A stretch of DNA of 64,000 nt. It comes from Gammaproteobacteria bacterium. GTDB taxonomy: Bacteria; Pseudomonadota; Gammaproteobacteria; Pseudomonadales; Azotimanducaceae. Position 1 is the first letter of the stretch; the number at the start of each line of letters is the position of its first letter. Positions 42,712 to 50,599 of the stretch are shown in pieces. The stretch spans positions 1 to 64,000 of the forward strand of contig JAPPND010000244.1 of the NCBI GenBank assembly GCA_028818795.1, given 5' to 3'. The translations under genes and the position numbers were made by a program. The notes below the pieces were generated by a model. It was not told where the DNA came from and did not search any database. It saw only the letters and a program-made list of their open reading frames with translations.

Positions 42712-43950
42712 TCAGTCGATGATCGCTTGCCGCACGGCGTTCTCGAAGTCGTACTGCGCACCCGGGTGTGGCTGTTGCAGCATGAGGACCCCGGCGAGTT
42801 CCTCGGCCGGGTCCGTCCAGGAACGCGTGCCGAACGCGCCGCCCCAGCCGAATGCTCCCGCGCTGCGCCGGCTGTCCGCAGCGATCGGGTCGAGCACGAC
42901 GGCAACGGTGTAGCCGAAGCCCTGCCCCTTCGCGTTCTGCGCGAAGCCGCGGTAAAGATCGCCTAATTGGTTGCTGGCCATCCACTCGACGGAACGCGAG
43001 CCGAGCAGGCGGTTCCCGAAGAGCTCGCCGCCGTTGGCCAGCATCTGTTCGAAGTGGAGGTAGTCCCTCGCCGTGCTCGACAACCCGTAGGAACCGGAGA
43101 AATAGGTGGTGTCCCCGTTCCAACGCGATACGTCCCGACCCTGGATGACGACGCGTCGCGACGCCTTGGCCGGTGGGACGTTGTAGTGCGTGTCGGTCAT
43201 GTCCAGCGGATCGAGGATCCGCGTCTGCACGAACTCGTCGTACGGCATCCCGGAGACGATCTCGACTATTCGGGCGACGACGTCGAGTCCGGTTCCGCCG
43301 CTGTAGGTCCAGCGCGATCCGGGTTGGAAGTCCAACAGGGCGGCACCGAGCGTGGGGATATAGCTTGCCAGCGTCACGCGCTCACTACGTTGCGCCTGGG
43401 CCGTTCCCAGGCCGCCGCTGGCCAAGCCGGACGTATGCGTGAGCAGGTGCTTGATCGTGATGGGCGTTTCGGCGGGAACGAGCCTGTGCTCCGGCAGATT
43501 CCGGCGGTCGACGCGAAACGGGCTGATGTCCTCGTCCGCCGGATCCTTCAGCACGGCCACCTGCATGTCGGCGAATTCCGGGATGTACTTCGACACGGGA
43601 TCGTTCGGGCGAATCAAACCCTCCTCGATCATCATCATCGCCGCGACGCCGAGAATCGGCTTCGTGGACGACATCATGATGAAGATCGCATCCCGGGCCA
43701 TCGGGCGATCCGCCTCGACATCCATAAACCCGTGCGCCTTGAAGTGAACCACCTTGCCGCGGCGCGCGACGGCCGTCACCGCGCCCTGGACGTTGCCCGC
43801 CTCGATGTGGCGCTGCATCGCCGCGTCGATTCGCGCGAGTCGATCCGTCGACATGCCGACCGACTCGGGTTCGGCAACCGGAATCTCCGCACCGCCGGCC
43901 GCAATTGCCGAGAAAGCCCCAAGAGCAGCAAGCCATGTTCTCAATTGCAT
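42712..43950 (-). CDS. exported serine hydrolase, class C beta-lactamase fold
   Basis: 412 residues with a signal peptide (LAALGAFSAIAAGGAEI). The nucleophile motif S-x-x-K is in MMSSTKPILGVAAMM (about 92), and YSGGTGLDVVARIVE gives the Tyr motif (about 210). TIKHLLTHTSGL and YFSGSYGLSSTARDYLHFEQ are typical of CubicO-type esterases or peptidases. It is periplasmic by prediction. It is paralogous to the cytoplasmic hydrolase at 38906-40174; the two genes bracket a run of toxin-antitoxin loci. Confidence 0.88.
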   Translation of the reverse strand: MQLRTWLAALGAFSAIAAGGAEIPVAEPESVGMSTDRLARIDAAMQRHIEAGNVQGAVTAVARRGKVVHFKAHGFMDVEADRPMARDAIFIMMSSTKPILGVAAMMMIEEGLIRPNDPVSKYIPEFADMQVAVLKDPADEDISPFRVDRRNLPEHRLVPAETPITIKHLLTHTSGLASGGLGTAQAQRSERVTLASYIPTLGAALLDFQPGSRWTYSGGTGLDVVARIVEIVSGMPYDEFVQTRILDPLDMTDTHYNVPPAKASRRVVIQGRDVSRWNGDTTYFSGSYGLSSTARDYLHFEQMLANGGELFGNRLLGSRSVEWMASNQLGDLYRGFAQNAKGQGFGYTVAVVLDPIAADSRRSAGAFGWGGAFGTRSWTDPAEELAGVLMLQQPHPGAQYDFENAVRQAIID

Positions 43951-44030
43951 TTTTCGATCCTCCTTCAGAACGGATCAGGATTCGGGCGTAGACGCGCTTT
44001 GTCAACCGCGCGGGCCCGTATTTCGCGATT

Positions 44031-44345
44031 TCACCGGCGGACCACGGCCTCGGCGGTCGCTGCGAAGGACTCGATCTCATCGACCGATGCTAGCCGGATG
44101 AAGCGAATGTGCGCCCACCGCGGGTCTGCCATGGCAGCGCGCATGCCCCTGCGCTTGCCGCGTTGGGCGGTGACGACCCGATAGACCAGCGAGTCGTCTC
44201 CGCGCCACATCGCCAGTTGCGGCCAGAACCGCTCGATATTCGTGCCCCACAGCAGTTCCTTCGTTCGCCAGCGCCGCCACGACCGTCTCAGTACCCGCCA
44301 GACCAGCAACATCGTTCGTGGCGATGGGAAATTGTTCGTGAGCAC
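44031..44345 (-). pseudogene. C-terminal fragment of a P-loop kinase/ATPase-like protein
   Basis: The sequence LVWRVLRRSWRRWRTKELLW, GTNIERFWPQLAMWRGDDSL, then MADPRWAHIRFIRLASVDEI matches the C-terminal half of small adenylate-kinase-like P-loop proteins found in many proteobacteria. The P-loop half is missing; upstream of 44345 no matching frame is seen. Probably a decayed gene. Confidence 0.5.
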
Positions 44346-44425
44346 GCCGAGGGGAGGGGGTGCCGCTACGCCCAGCGGGCCGGGGTTCGTGACGCTAGAG
44401 CCTGTGGATTTCGCTCGGCAGATGG

Positions 44426-45370
44426 CTAGCGCTTCGCCGGCAACTTCACTCCGGAGTCCTTCTCGTACGCAGAAACGAACCTCTGCGCGCGTACCACCTT
44501 GGCCCGTTCGTCATCCTTGTCGATGTAGCCCGGTACGACCCCTTGCTGGGTCAGAATCGCGAACCTTGGCCGGTTTCGATCAAGCGCCCGCTGCGGGATC
44601 CGGCCGATGAAGTCCTCCGTGGCCCGAAGGAGGGACCGCACCATGAGTAGATGGACACTGACTCGAAGCCCCGGGACTAGGCGATTGTACGCGCCGTGCC
44701 AGGTATTGCCGTGAAAGACAAGGAGCGAGCCGGCCGGCGCTTCGACAGGGACAGCCTGATCGTTGCCGCCTTCGCCAATCGAGGTTTCGCTGGCGTCCGG
44801 GTTGCGGCACCACCTGTGACTACCCGGTACGAACGCGGTGCTGCCGTTGTCTCGGTTGAAGTCCGTCAGCAGGTAGATGCCCTTGCATAGCAGCGCTTGC
44901 GTCGGCAACGGTGACGGCAACCGCGTGTCGGTATGCAACTGGAACCGGGTCTTGCTGGGTCCCTTCATAAAGGAAGTCAGCGATGACAGTACGACGTCGT
45001 AGCCGCATAGGTACGTCGCCAGGGCAAGCAGCGCTGGGTTCATCAGCGACTCCTCGAACACGGGATCCTCGAGCAGCAACGCCTTCATCGTGTCGCCGAC
45101 GGGCGAATCGAACGGGCCTTCCGATCTGCCCCGCTCGAGGTCGGGCCGTTCGCCGGTACGGCGTTCGGCGATATCGAGGCATGCCTCGAGCATCCGGTCG
45201 GCGAGGCCATCCGGATTTGCGATCTCCGGAGGGACCACCGTGTAGCCTTGGGCATCAAGATCCTCGATGTAGCGCTGCAAGCCGAGATCATTGATCTCAT
45301 CCCATAGGCGACGAGGAAAAAGCTCGGGTGCGGTTGCAGCTTCTGCCGTTGGTGATTCCTCCGTGCTCAT
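44426..45370 (-). CDS. phytanoyl-CoA dioxygenase (PhyH) family protein
   Basis: 314 residues. The iron site is canonical: RFQLHTDTRLPSP (His-x-Asp, about 145) and LVFHGNTWHGAYNRLVPGLR with the distal His and the 2-oxoglutarate Arg (about 235-255). GSTAFVPGSHRWC is the usual beta-strand between them. It is predicted to hydroxylate a lipid-like or secondary-metabolite substrate using Fe(II) and 2-oxoglutarate. It stands alone on the minus strand. In contrast to the PhyH protein at 26632-27480, the metal ligands are intact. Confidence 0.87.
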   Translation of the reverse strand: MSTEESPTAEAATAPELFPRRLWDEINDLGLQRYIEDLDAQGYTVVPPEIANPDGLADRMLEACLDIAERRTGERPDLERGRSEGPFDSPVGDTMKALLLEDPVFEESLMNPALLALATYLCGYDVVLSSLTSFMKGPSKTRFQLHTDTRLPSPLPTQALLCKGIYLLTDFNRDNGSTAFVPGSHRWCRNPDASETSIGEGGNDQAVPVEAPAGSLLVFHGNTWHGAYNRLVPGLRVSVHLLMVRSLLRATEDFIGRIPQRALDRNRPRFAILTQQGVVPGYIDKDDERAKVVRAQRFVSAYEKDSGVKLPAKR

Positions 45371-45833
45371 CCTTCAAGCCTAGACGGGACCAGGGCTAGC
45401 AGCAAGACGCCACTTTCTCCTTTATCCGCTGGCCAAAGGAGGGTCCTTGTTTACAACGTCGGCAGAGCGACAGGCCTTCGATAAGGAGTATGGCGAAATC
45501 CCCAATGGGAGACGCAGTTCGGCGTCACCGCCTCGCCCGCAAGGTCACCGGGTTGGGCCAACGCATCCTTTATTGCAGATGCACGCCATTGCAGATGCGC
45601 GCCGGCGGCCAGCCCTCTGCCTGAGCCATGAGCGGTGTGGGCCGATAGATTGGCGGGAGCTAGCCGTTCAGATTTCGTGGCACATTCCCACTAACCCGTT
45701 GATCTTGCTAGCGAATCGAGACCTCGAAAGTGGGTACAATCTGGCCACTTCCACTAGGTTGGCTCAAGGGACGGCGGTCGTCGACACTCCTCGCACTTCC
45801 GTTGCCGCGGTTTCGGAGTCCCGGACGGCGGCT
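45371..45833. other. 460-base stretch without a supported gene
   Basis: A plus-strand frame opening at 45447 lacks family resemblance and overlaps the membrane protein on the other strand, so I do not call it. No repeats or RNA structures stood out. Confidence 0.45.
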
Positions 45834-46322
45834 TCAGGTGCTTGGTTGGTGCAGCCGCCCGAAGACCGTCGCCTCGGGGATCAACCCGAGTACCGCCCTC
45901 ACCGAACCCTGAAGCAAAAGCCCGAAGCAGAAGACGACAAACACCAGCACTAGCGCGATAGGGCTCGTGGTCAGTACCGCAACAAGCAGGCGAAAGGTCA
46001 TCCGGGCTTCCTCTTCCGCAGCTTCGTCTTGAGCAGGGGGGGAATTACGGTGAAGGTTTCGGACTACGGCAAAAACCACGCCACACGACACGAGCAGGGC
46101 GATGCGCCACGTTGCCGAGGGGCGGTACGCAGCATTCGAGAAACGCTCGACCAGATCTTTGGCGAATGCGCTTGTTGTGGTCGATTGTGCCCACCGTTCG
46201 GCATCTTCCACGGCGCTAATCACGAAATCCTGCATCGCAACCAACCAGCGCCAACGGAACAAGCCATAGGCCGCCAATATGGCACCAGCCCATATCAGCT
46301 TGACTGCCACGGGTTCAATCAT
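45834..46322 (-). CDS. membrane protein of unknown function
   Basis: About 162 residues from ATG 46322 with three hydrophobic segments (VKLIWAGAILAAYGLF, WRIALLVSCGVVFAVV and SPIALVLVFVVFCFGLLL). A polar helical segment with EDAERWAQSTTTSAFAKDLV lies between the first two. No family recognised. The ATG overlaps the end of a smaller upstream frame (ATGATTGA), indicating translational coupling with it. An upstream frame extension to 46385 belongs to the preceding gene's region. Confidence 0.55.
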   Translation of the reverse strand: MIEPVAVKLIWAGAILAAYGLFRWRWLVAMQDFVISAVEDAERWAQSTTTSAFAKDLVERFSNAAYRPSATWRIALLVSCGVVFAVVRNLHRNSPPAQDEAAEEEARMTFRLLVAVLTTSPIALVLVFVVFCFGLLLQGSVRAVLGLIPEATVFGRLHQPST

Positions 46323-46550
46323 CGGGTGTCTCCTTGTCGCCAGCGTTGTTCCGCAACTTGCCGAGGGCTCCTTGGTAACGCTCACGCACCGCCGCAGTGA
46401 CGCGAGGGAACAAGAACCAGAGCCCTAAGACACGGTAACGAACACCGCAACGAATATCAGTGGCTCCTCCCGCGCGAACTTCACGACCTCTATGGCGACA
46501 TCCGGCCAAGTGGCCCCCGCCGAGTTCGCGGCGGCATGTTGTTGAGTCAT
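46315..46550 (-). pseudogene. small membrane protein with a frameshift
   Basis: ATG 46550 opens a frame reading WPDVAIEVVKFAREEPLIFV, AVFVTVS and then stops at 46425-46427. The overlapping frame continues as GLWFLFPRVTAAVRERYQGA, LGKLRNNAGDKETPDD and ends at 46315, inside the next gene's start. Joining the two by a one-base shift near 46430 gives a plausible 78-residue membrane protein coupled to the gene at 45834-46322. Family unknown. Confidence 0.45.
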
Positions 46551-46686
46551 TTGTACGGATCATACTCCAAGCAAGGAGCCGAGTTGCTGTGCGGGTTGCA
46601 GCGCAGTTGGTCAGGCAGAGACGAGCGTACGATCCTGCGCCGCACATGCGTGAAATATCTTGTGGCATTTCACCGGCAAACCGTTG

Positions 46687-46893
46687 ATTCCTATATCAAA
46701 TACGGCTGAAATAGGCGACACCCACTTCGCCTGGTGGGGACCGCAGGCTCCGCTGGGTGCCGCCTATTTCCGCGTGACCGGACCGTCTGTCGTGCTCGAG
46801 TACTCGCGTCAGAACGGCGACGACGCAGCGGGTCACGCCCACAGCATCTATCGGGATCCCAGCAACGACTACGGTTCCGGTTGGATCGGAATT
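46687..46893 (+). pseudogene. DUF3500 C-terminal remnant
   Basis: The frame reads EIGDTHFAWWGPQAPLGAAY, FRVTGPSVVLEYSRQNGDD, then HAHSIYRDPSNDYGSGW. This fits the end of DUF3500 proteins (THFAWWGxxxxxxxxYYRxxSPxxxIEFDxQ...HIHTVxRxPxNDYG). The bulk of the domain is absent upstream. DUF3500 proteins are exported enzymes of unknown function. Confidence 0.55.
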
Positions 46894-46970
46894 GCACCAG
46901 CGCGGACGGCAGCCGGGGAATCATGGCGACCCTGGCGGCCGCTCCGCCGGCGTCGCCACGTCTACAGTGG

Positions 46971-46999
46971 CACGGGACGGGACAAGCCCGTCCCTACGA
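46971..46999. repeat. REP-like palindrome, copy 5
   Basis: CACGGGACGGGACAAGCCCG then TCCCTACGA, an inverted version of the GTAGGGACGGGCTTGTCCCG family seen at 25266, 26501 and 35543-35649. It lies just beyond the 3' end of the zinc receptor gene. Confidence 0.6.
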
Positions 47000-47042
47000 C
47001 TCGTCGGTCTTCGTGGTGTCGACGCGCGACCGTGAGGTGGCA

Positions 47043-49226
47043 CTAGAAGCGCATGCGCATCCCCGCTTCGACCGTGCGTCCCGGCTGGGGCGCCAGGTCC
47101 TTGACGACGGACGTGTGCAGCCGCTGCTCGTCGTCGGTGAGGTTGCGACCGCTGACGAACACCTCGACCGTCATGGCGCCCGGGCGGAAACGCCACGCGA
47201 TGCGTGCGCGCAGGTCGTCGTACGAGTCGGACGGCAGCTCCAACTCGGCGACGTCGTCCTGCTCGGAAGCCCGCACGTAGTCCACGTTGGCCCGCAGCCG
47301 GTCGCTCGTGAACTCGAAGGACACCCCGACCCGGTTGGGCGGAATGAGCGGTAGGTTGTCGTTGCCGGAAACGTCGAGTTCGGGCGACACCATGTCGAAG
47401 AAAGCCCCGACTTCGAGACGGCCGGCGCCCCACTCGGCGATGGTCGTTCGGCCCTCCACCTCGAAACCGGCGAAGGTCGCGTCGGCCTGGGCGTAGCGAC
47501 GCACGTCGAAGCCGCCCTGCTCCTCGCCCGTCGCGGCCTGGTAGATGAAGTCCGTGAAGTGCGTGTAGTAGAAGGTTCCCCGCAGGGACCGGCCGTCGGC
47601 CCCGCCGGTGAGGGTGGCCGACAGGTTGCGGGCCTGCTCATGGTCGAGCCCGGGATCCCCGATCTCGAACACCCCCGTGCCGGGATGCGGGCTGTCCGAG
47701 AAGAGTTCCTCGCCCACCGGAGCACGGGACGAGTAGTCGGCCAGCAAGGTGCCCTCCCAGCCGCCGCCGAGCGGCACGATGAGGCCGAGCGAAGCGCTGC
47801 CGCCGGTGAAGTCGCGGCTCGTGCCGTGCGCGGGGGCGTGCTCGACCCGGTCGTAGCGCAGGCCCGCCTCGATCCCGAGTTCGCCGATAGAGCGCTCGCC
47901 GACCCAGAACAGGCCGACCGACGACGTGTCGACGGGAGGCGTGAAGGCTTCTTCGCCGACCACGGAGAATTCGCGGTCGCCGAGCTGGACGCCGAGGGCG
48001 CCGCGCCAACCGCCGAACAGGCCGTGCGTCAACTCCGCGCGGCCCTCCCAGGCCTGGTTCGAGAAGGCCGTGCCCGCTTCGCCGGCTTCGTTCTCCACGT
48101 GTTCGTAGTCGTTGATGCCGAGCCGGAGTTTCAGGCCTTCGAAGCCGTCGAACGGATTGGCCAGGCCAGCCTCCAAGTCGACGCGCGTCTGTTCGAGGAC
48201 CACAACTGGAGGATCCTCATCCTCGTGCAGGGCCTCGTCTTCGTGGTGGTCGTCTTCGTGGTCGTCGGCGTGCTCCTCATGGTCATCGTGCTCGTGTTCG
48301 TGGTGGGCATGGCTGTGGCCGGGGATGCCGTACTCGGAGTCGAGGGTGCTGACGGAGAGGCCGGCGAAGCCGCCCTCGGCGACGAAGGAAAAGCCGACGG
48401 AGCCGCCCTGGACGTCGAGGCCGCTGCCGGGCAGGTGGCCGTGGACCTCCTCCTCGTCCCCATGCCCTTCCTCCTCGTCGTGCTCGTCCACCTCGTGGTC
48501 ATGGTCGTGGTCGCCGTGCTCGTCCTCGTCGTGGTGCTCTTCCTCTTCCTCCCGGGCGTGCAGGGCGGCGGACTCGGCGAACCCGGGGATGTCGTAGTCG
48601 TCCGCCTCGCGGGCGAAGGCGTCGAGGTGCCACGCCACGTTGCCGCCGCCGCCGTCGAGCCGGAAGGTCGCGTTGCTGCCGTTGCCGTTGTCGCTACCAC
48701 GCAGGTCAAGCGCGCCGCGGATGCGCTCCGGCACTTCGTCGGGGATGCGGCCCGTGTGGACATCGACCACGCCGCCGATGGCACCGGAGCCGTAGAGCAA
48801 GGTCGCCGAACCCTTCAGGACTTCCACGCGCTCCGCGACGAAGGGGTCGACCGTGACGGCGTGATCGCCGCTGCTGACGGAGACATCAAGCGTGTCGATC
48901 TGTTCCTCCATGACGCGCACGCGCGCGCCACCGAGGCCGTGGATGACGGGGCGCCCTGCGCCAACGCCGTAGGAACTGTTGTGGATCCCCGGCTCGTTGC
49001 CCACGGTCGCGCCGATGTTGTCCACCGCCTTGCGTTCGAGCTCGTCGGCTTCGAGCACATCACTGGCCTGTGCGAGTCCTTCGCGCCCGAGCGGGTGTGC
49101 CAAGACGATGACCTCCTCGATGTCCTCCGGTTCTTCCTGCCCGGGAGTTTCTGCGCCGAGAGCGGCTGCCGTCAGCCACGGTGCCGCTGCCAGCAAAGCC
49201 GGCAGGAATAGTTGTTTGCGTTTCAT
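47043..49226 (-). CDS. znuD: ZnuD-like zinc TonB-dependent receptor
   Basis: 727 residues from ATG 49226 with a signal peptide (PALLAAAPWLTAAALGAE), a TonB box-like IEEVIVLAHPLG, a plug (NIGATVGNEPGIHNSSYG, ERVEVLKGSATLLYGSGAIG) and a barrel ending in VEAGMRMRF. Two extracellular loops are extremely rich in His, Asp and Glu (about residues 227-268 and 303-339), the mark of ZnuD-type zinc receptors. It should import zinc under limitation. A Zur-type operator lies 100 bases upstream, and a zur gene lies 750 bases away in the opposite direction. Confidence 0.9.
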   Translation of the reverse strand: MKRKQLFLPALLAAAPWLTAAALGAETPGQEEPEDIEEVIVLAHPLGREGLAQASDVLEADELERKAVDNIGATVGNEPGIHNSSYGVGAGRPVIHGLGGARVRVMEEQIDTLDVSVSSGDHAVTVDPFVAERVEVLKGSATLLYGSGAIGGVVDVHTGRIPDEVPERIRGALDLRGSDNGNGSNATFRLDGGGGNVAWHLDAFAREADDYDIPGFAESAALHAREEEEEHHDEDEHGDHDHDHEVDEHDEEEGHGDEEEVHGHLPGSGLDVQGGSVGFSFVAEGGFAGLSVSTLDSEYGIPGHSHAHHEHEHDDHEEHADDHEDDHHEDEALHEDEDPPVVVLEQTRVDLEAGLANPFDGFEGLKLRLGINDYEHVENEAGEAGTAFSNQAWEGRAELTHGLFGGWRGALGVQLGDREFSVVGEEAFTPPVDTSSVGLFWVGERSIGELGIEAGLRYDRVEHAPAHGTSRDFTGGSASLGLIVPLGGGWEGTLLADYSSRAPVGEELFSDSPHPGTGVFEIGDPGLDHEQARNLSATLTGGADGRSLRGTFYYTHFTDFIYQAATGEEQGGFDVRRYAQADATFAGFEVEGRTTIAEWGAGRLEVGAFFDMVSPELDVSGNDNLPLIPPNRVGVSFEFTSDRLRANVDYVRASEQDDVAELELPSDSYDDLRARIAWRFRPGAMTVEVFVSGRNLTDDEQRLHTSVVKDLAPQPGRTVEAGMRMRF

Positions 49227-49328
49227 AGCCCCATCTCCAAGTGAACGAACATGCGCGCAACGCACGGGGTGCGATGGAATGCGGTCACGGACTCAAGCCA
49301 AAGGTGCGGTTGCGATCATCTGTGCGGT

Positions 49329-49342
49329 ACGTTATAACATAT
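49329..49342. promoter_or_regulatory. putative Zur operator
   Basis: ACGTTATAACATAT contains the perfect palindrome GTTATAAC and extends as A(C/T)GTTATAACA(T/G). Read on the other strand it is GATATGTTATAACGTAC, close to the proteobacterial Zur consensus (xxATGTTATAxTATAACATxx). It is 103 bases upstream of the ZnuD-like receptor and 150 bases upstream of the MerC-like gene, so it could control both. Confidence 0.6.
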
Positions 49343-49494
49343 CTTTTTCGTGGCAGGAAACGGCCCATGGCGCTGGAATCGAACCCACCGGTCCACTCGG
49401 GTAGCCATCGTGGCGAACGGCAAAGGATTCGGCGCCGGACGTCGCGCGGGTCCAGCGTCGCCGCCCAGCACCCGGCGGCTACTAGGCGACTCCC

Positions 49495-49929
49495 GTGAAC
49501 CCGCCTAACGCCAAAGAAGCCCGGTGGAGTCCGGCAGCGCGCCTGGATCTGGCGGCAGTCGGGCTCTCGACGCTCTGCGTGCTCCACTGTGTCGCCCTGC
49601 CCGTACTCGTGGCGCTGATGCCGGTGGTTGGACAGGCTGCACAGAACGAGCTGGTGCATCGAGTCCTGGTAGTCCTTGCGGTTCCCGTCAGTCTCCGGGT
49701 GATCTGGAAGACACGGCCGGTGAACGACAATAGGCTATTCGTCGGCGCGGCATTGCTTGGCCTCGCCTTGCTACTGCTGGGCGCTTTCGTCGAGGCAGTG
49801 TCGCGGTTCGAGGAGCCGGTCACTATTGCCGGTGGCGTGGTCTTGGGCTCGGCGCACATTTGGCATTGGATGCGAAGATGTGGTAGGGGTGGTGTCCACG
49901 GTCTCCCGGTGGAATCCGAACAACGGTAA
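49495..49929 (+). CDS. MerC-like membrane protein
   Basis: 144 residues from GTG 49495 with four hydrophobic segments and the paired-Cys/His motif STLCVLHCVALPVLVALMP in the first (about residue 23), as in MerC-domain proteins. MerC moves mercuric ions; homologues next to zinc regulators are likely to handle zinc or another thiophilic metal. It lies directly upstream of zur (46 bases) and divergent from the zinc receptor, which supports a zinc role. The C-terminus contains further His residues (SAHIWHWMRR). Confidence 0.8.
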   Translation: MNPPNAKEARWSPAARLDLAAVGLSTLCVLHCVALPVLVALMPVVGQAAQNELVHRVLVVLAVPVSLRVIWKTRPVNDNRLFVGAALLGLALLLLGAFVEAVSRFEEPVTIAGGVVLGSAHIWHWMRRCGRGGVHGLPVESEQR

Positions 49930-49975
49930 TCGTCGGCACCGGGACTGATCAACGGACTCCCGAGGGTGCTTCGAA

Positions 49976-50452
49976 TTGGCTAAACCGTCGGCAACAGCGG
50001 CACCGCTCGCAGCGAAATGGCGCAAGCTCGCCGAAGGGCGCTGTGCGGAGAAGGGCGAGCGGCTGACGCCGGCCCGATTGGCGGTCTATGCGGAAATGCT
50101 CGTCGGCGGACGACCGCTCTCCGCGTACGAACTCATCGCGCTCTTGGAGCAGCGGCAGGATCGCAAGATCGCGCCCCTGACCGTCTACCGACACCTCGAC
50201 TTTCTCATGCGAACCGGCCTCGTCCACCGGCTGGAGTCGGCCCAGACCTACTTGGCGTGCGACCATCCCGACCATGCTCACAAGAGCCAGTTCCTGCTTT
50301 GTTCCTCTTGCGGCCACGTCGACGAGGTGGAGTCGAGCGGGCTCGAGACACTGCTGGCGCAGATCGCCGACGAACGCGGATTCCGACCGGACAACGCGGT
50401 GGTTGAGGTCAAGGGGTTGTGCGGGAGCTGCCGAACGGAGCGGGCTGACTGA
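49976..50452 (+). CDS. zur: Zur, zinc-responsive Fur-family repressor
   Basis: 158 residues from TTG 49976. A winged helix (RLTPARLAVYAEMLVGGRPL, PLTVYRHLDFLMRTGLVHRL) is followed by a zinc-binding C-domain with CDHPDHAHKSQFLLCSSCGH and a terminal CGSC, the two CxxC pairs being the structural zinc site typical of Zur. It binds AT-rich palindromes when zinc is replete and represses uptake genes. A likely operator is at 49329-49342 ahead of the ZnuD-like receptor. ATG is absent near the domain start; TTG gives normal length. Confidence 0.88.
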   Translation: MAKPSATAAPLAAKWRKLAEGRCAEKGERLTPARLAVYAEMLVGGRPLSAYELIALLEQRQDRKIAPLTVYRHLDFLMRTGLVHRLESAQTYLACDHPDHAHKSQFLLCSSCGHVDEVESSGLETLLAQIADERGFRPDNAVVEVKGLCGSCRTERAD

Positions 50453-50599
50453 CTGGCGGAGATGGAGTCCGTCACTCCGGTTCCTCAGCGAGCATCTCTA
50501 CGTCCTCTCAACTTCCATTAACACAATGATAAATGTATGTTTATCAGTCTCACGACTACGCTTGACCTGTCACGCAATTTCGCCCAAACTGGCACCGAT

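Noticed and set aside
45447-45953. 168-codon plus-strand frame
   Set aside because: No start support, no family resemblance, and it overlaps the 3' end of a plausible membrane protein gene on the other strand.
48210-48590. Dense repeated trinucleotides suggesting a tandem repeat or CRISPR-like array
   Set aside because: They encode His/Asp/Glu loops of the zinc receptor in frame, with no regular repeat-spacer spacing.
47559-49211. Long Val/Ala-rich plus-strand frame opposite the zinc receptor
   Set aside because: It is the antisense of the receptor, and its hydrophobic run arises from the His/Asp/Glu codons of the other strand.
49368-49420. A tRNA-like T-arm (GGTTCGATTCC on the minus strand)
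   Set aside because: The T stem has a mismatch and no matching acceptor, D-arm or anticodon arm could be placed around it.
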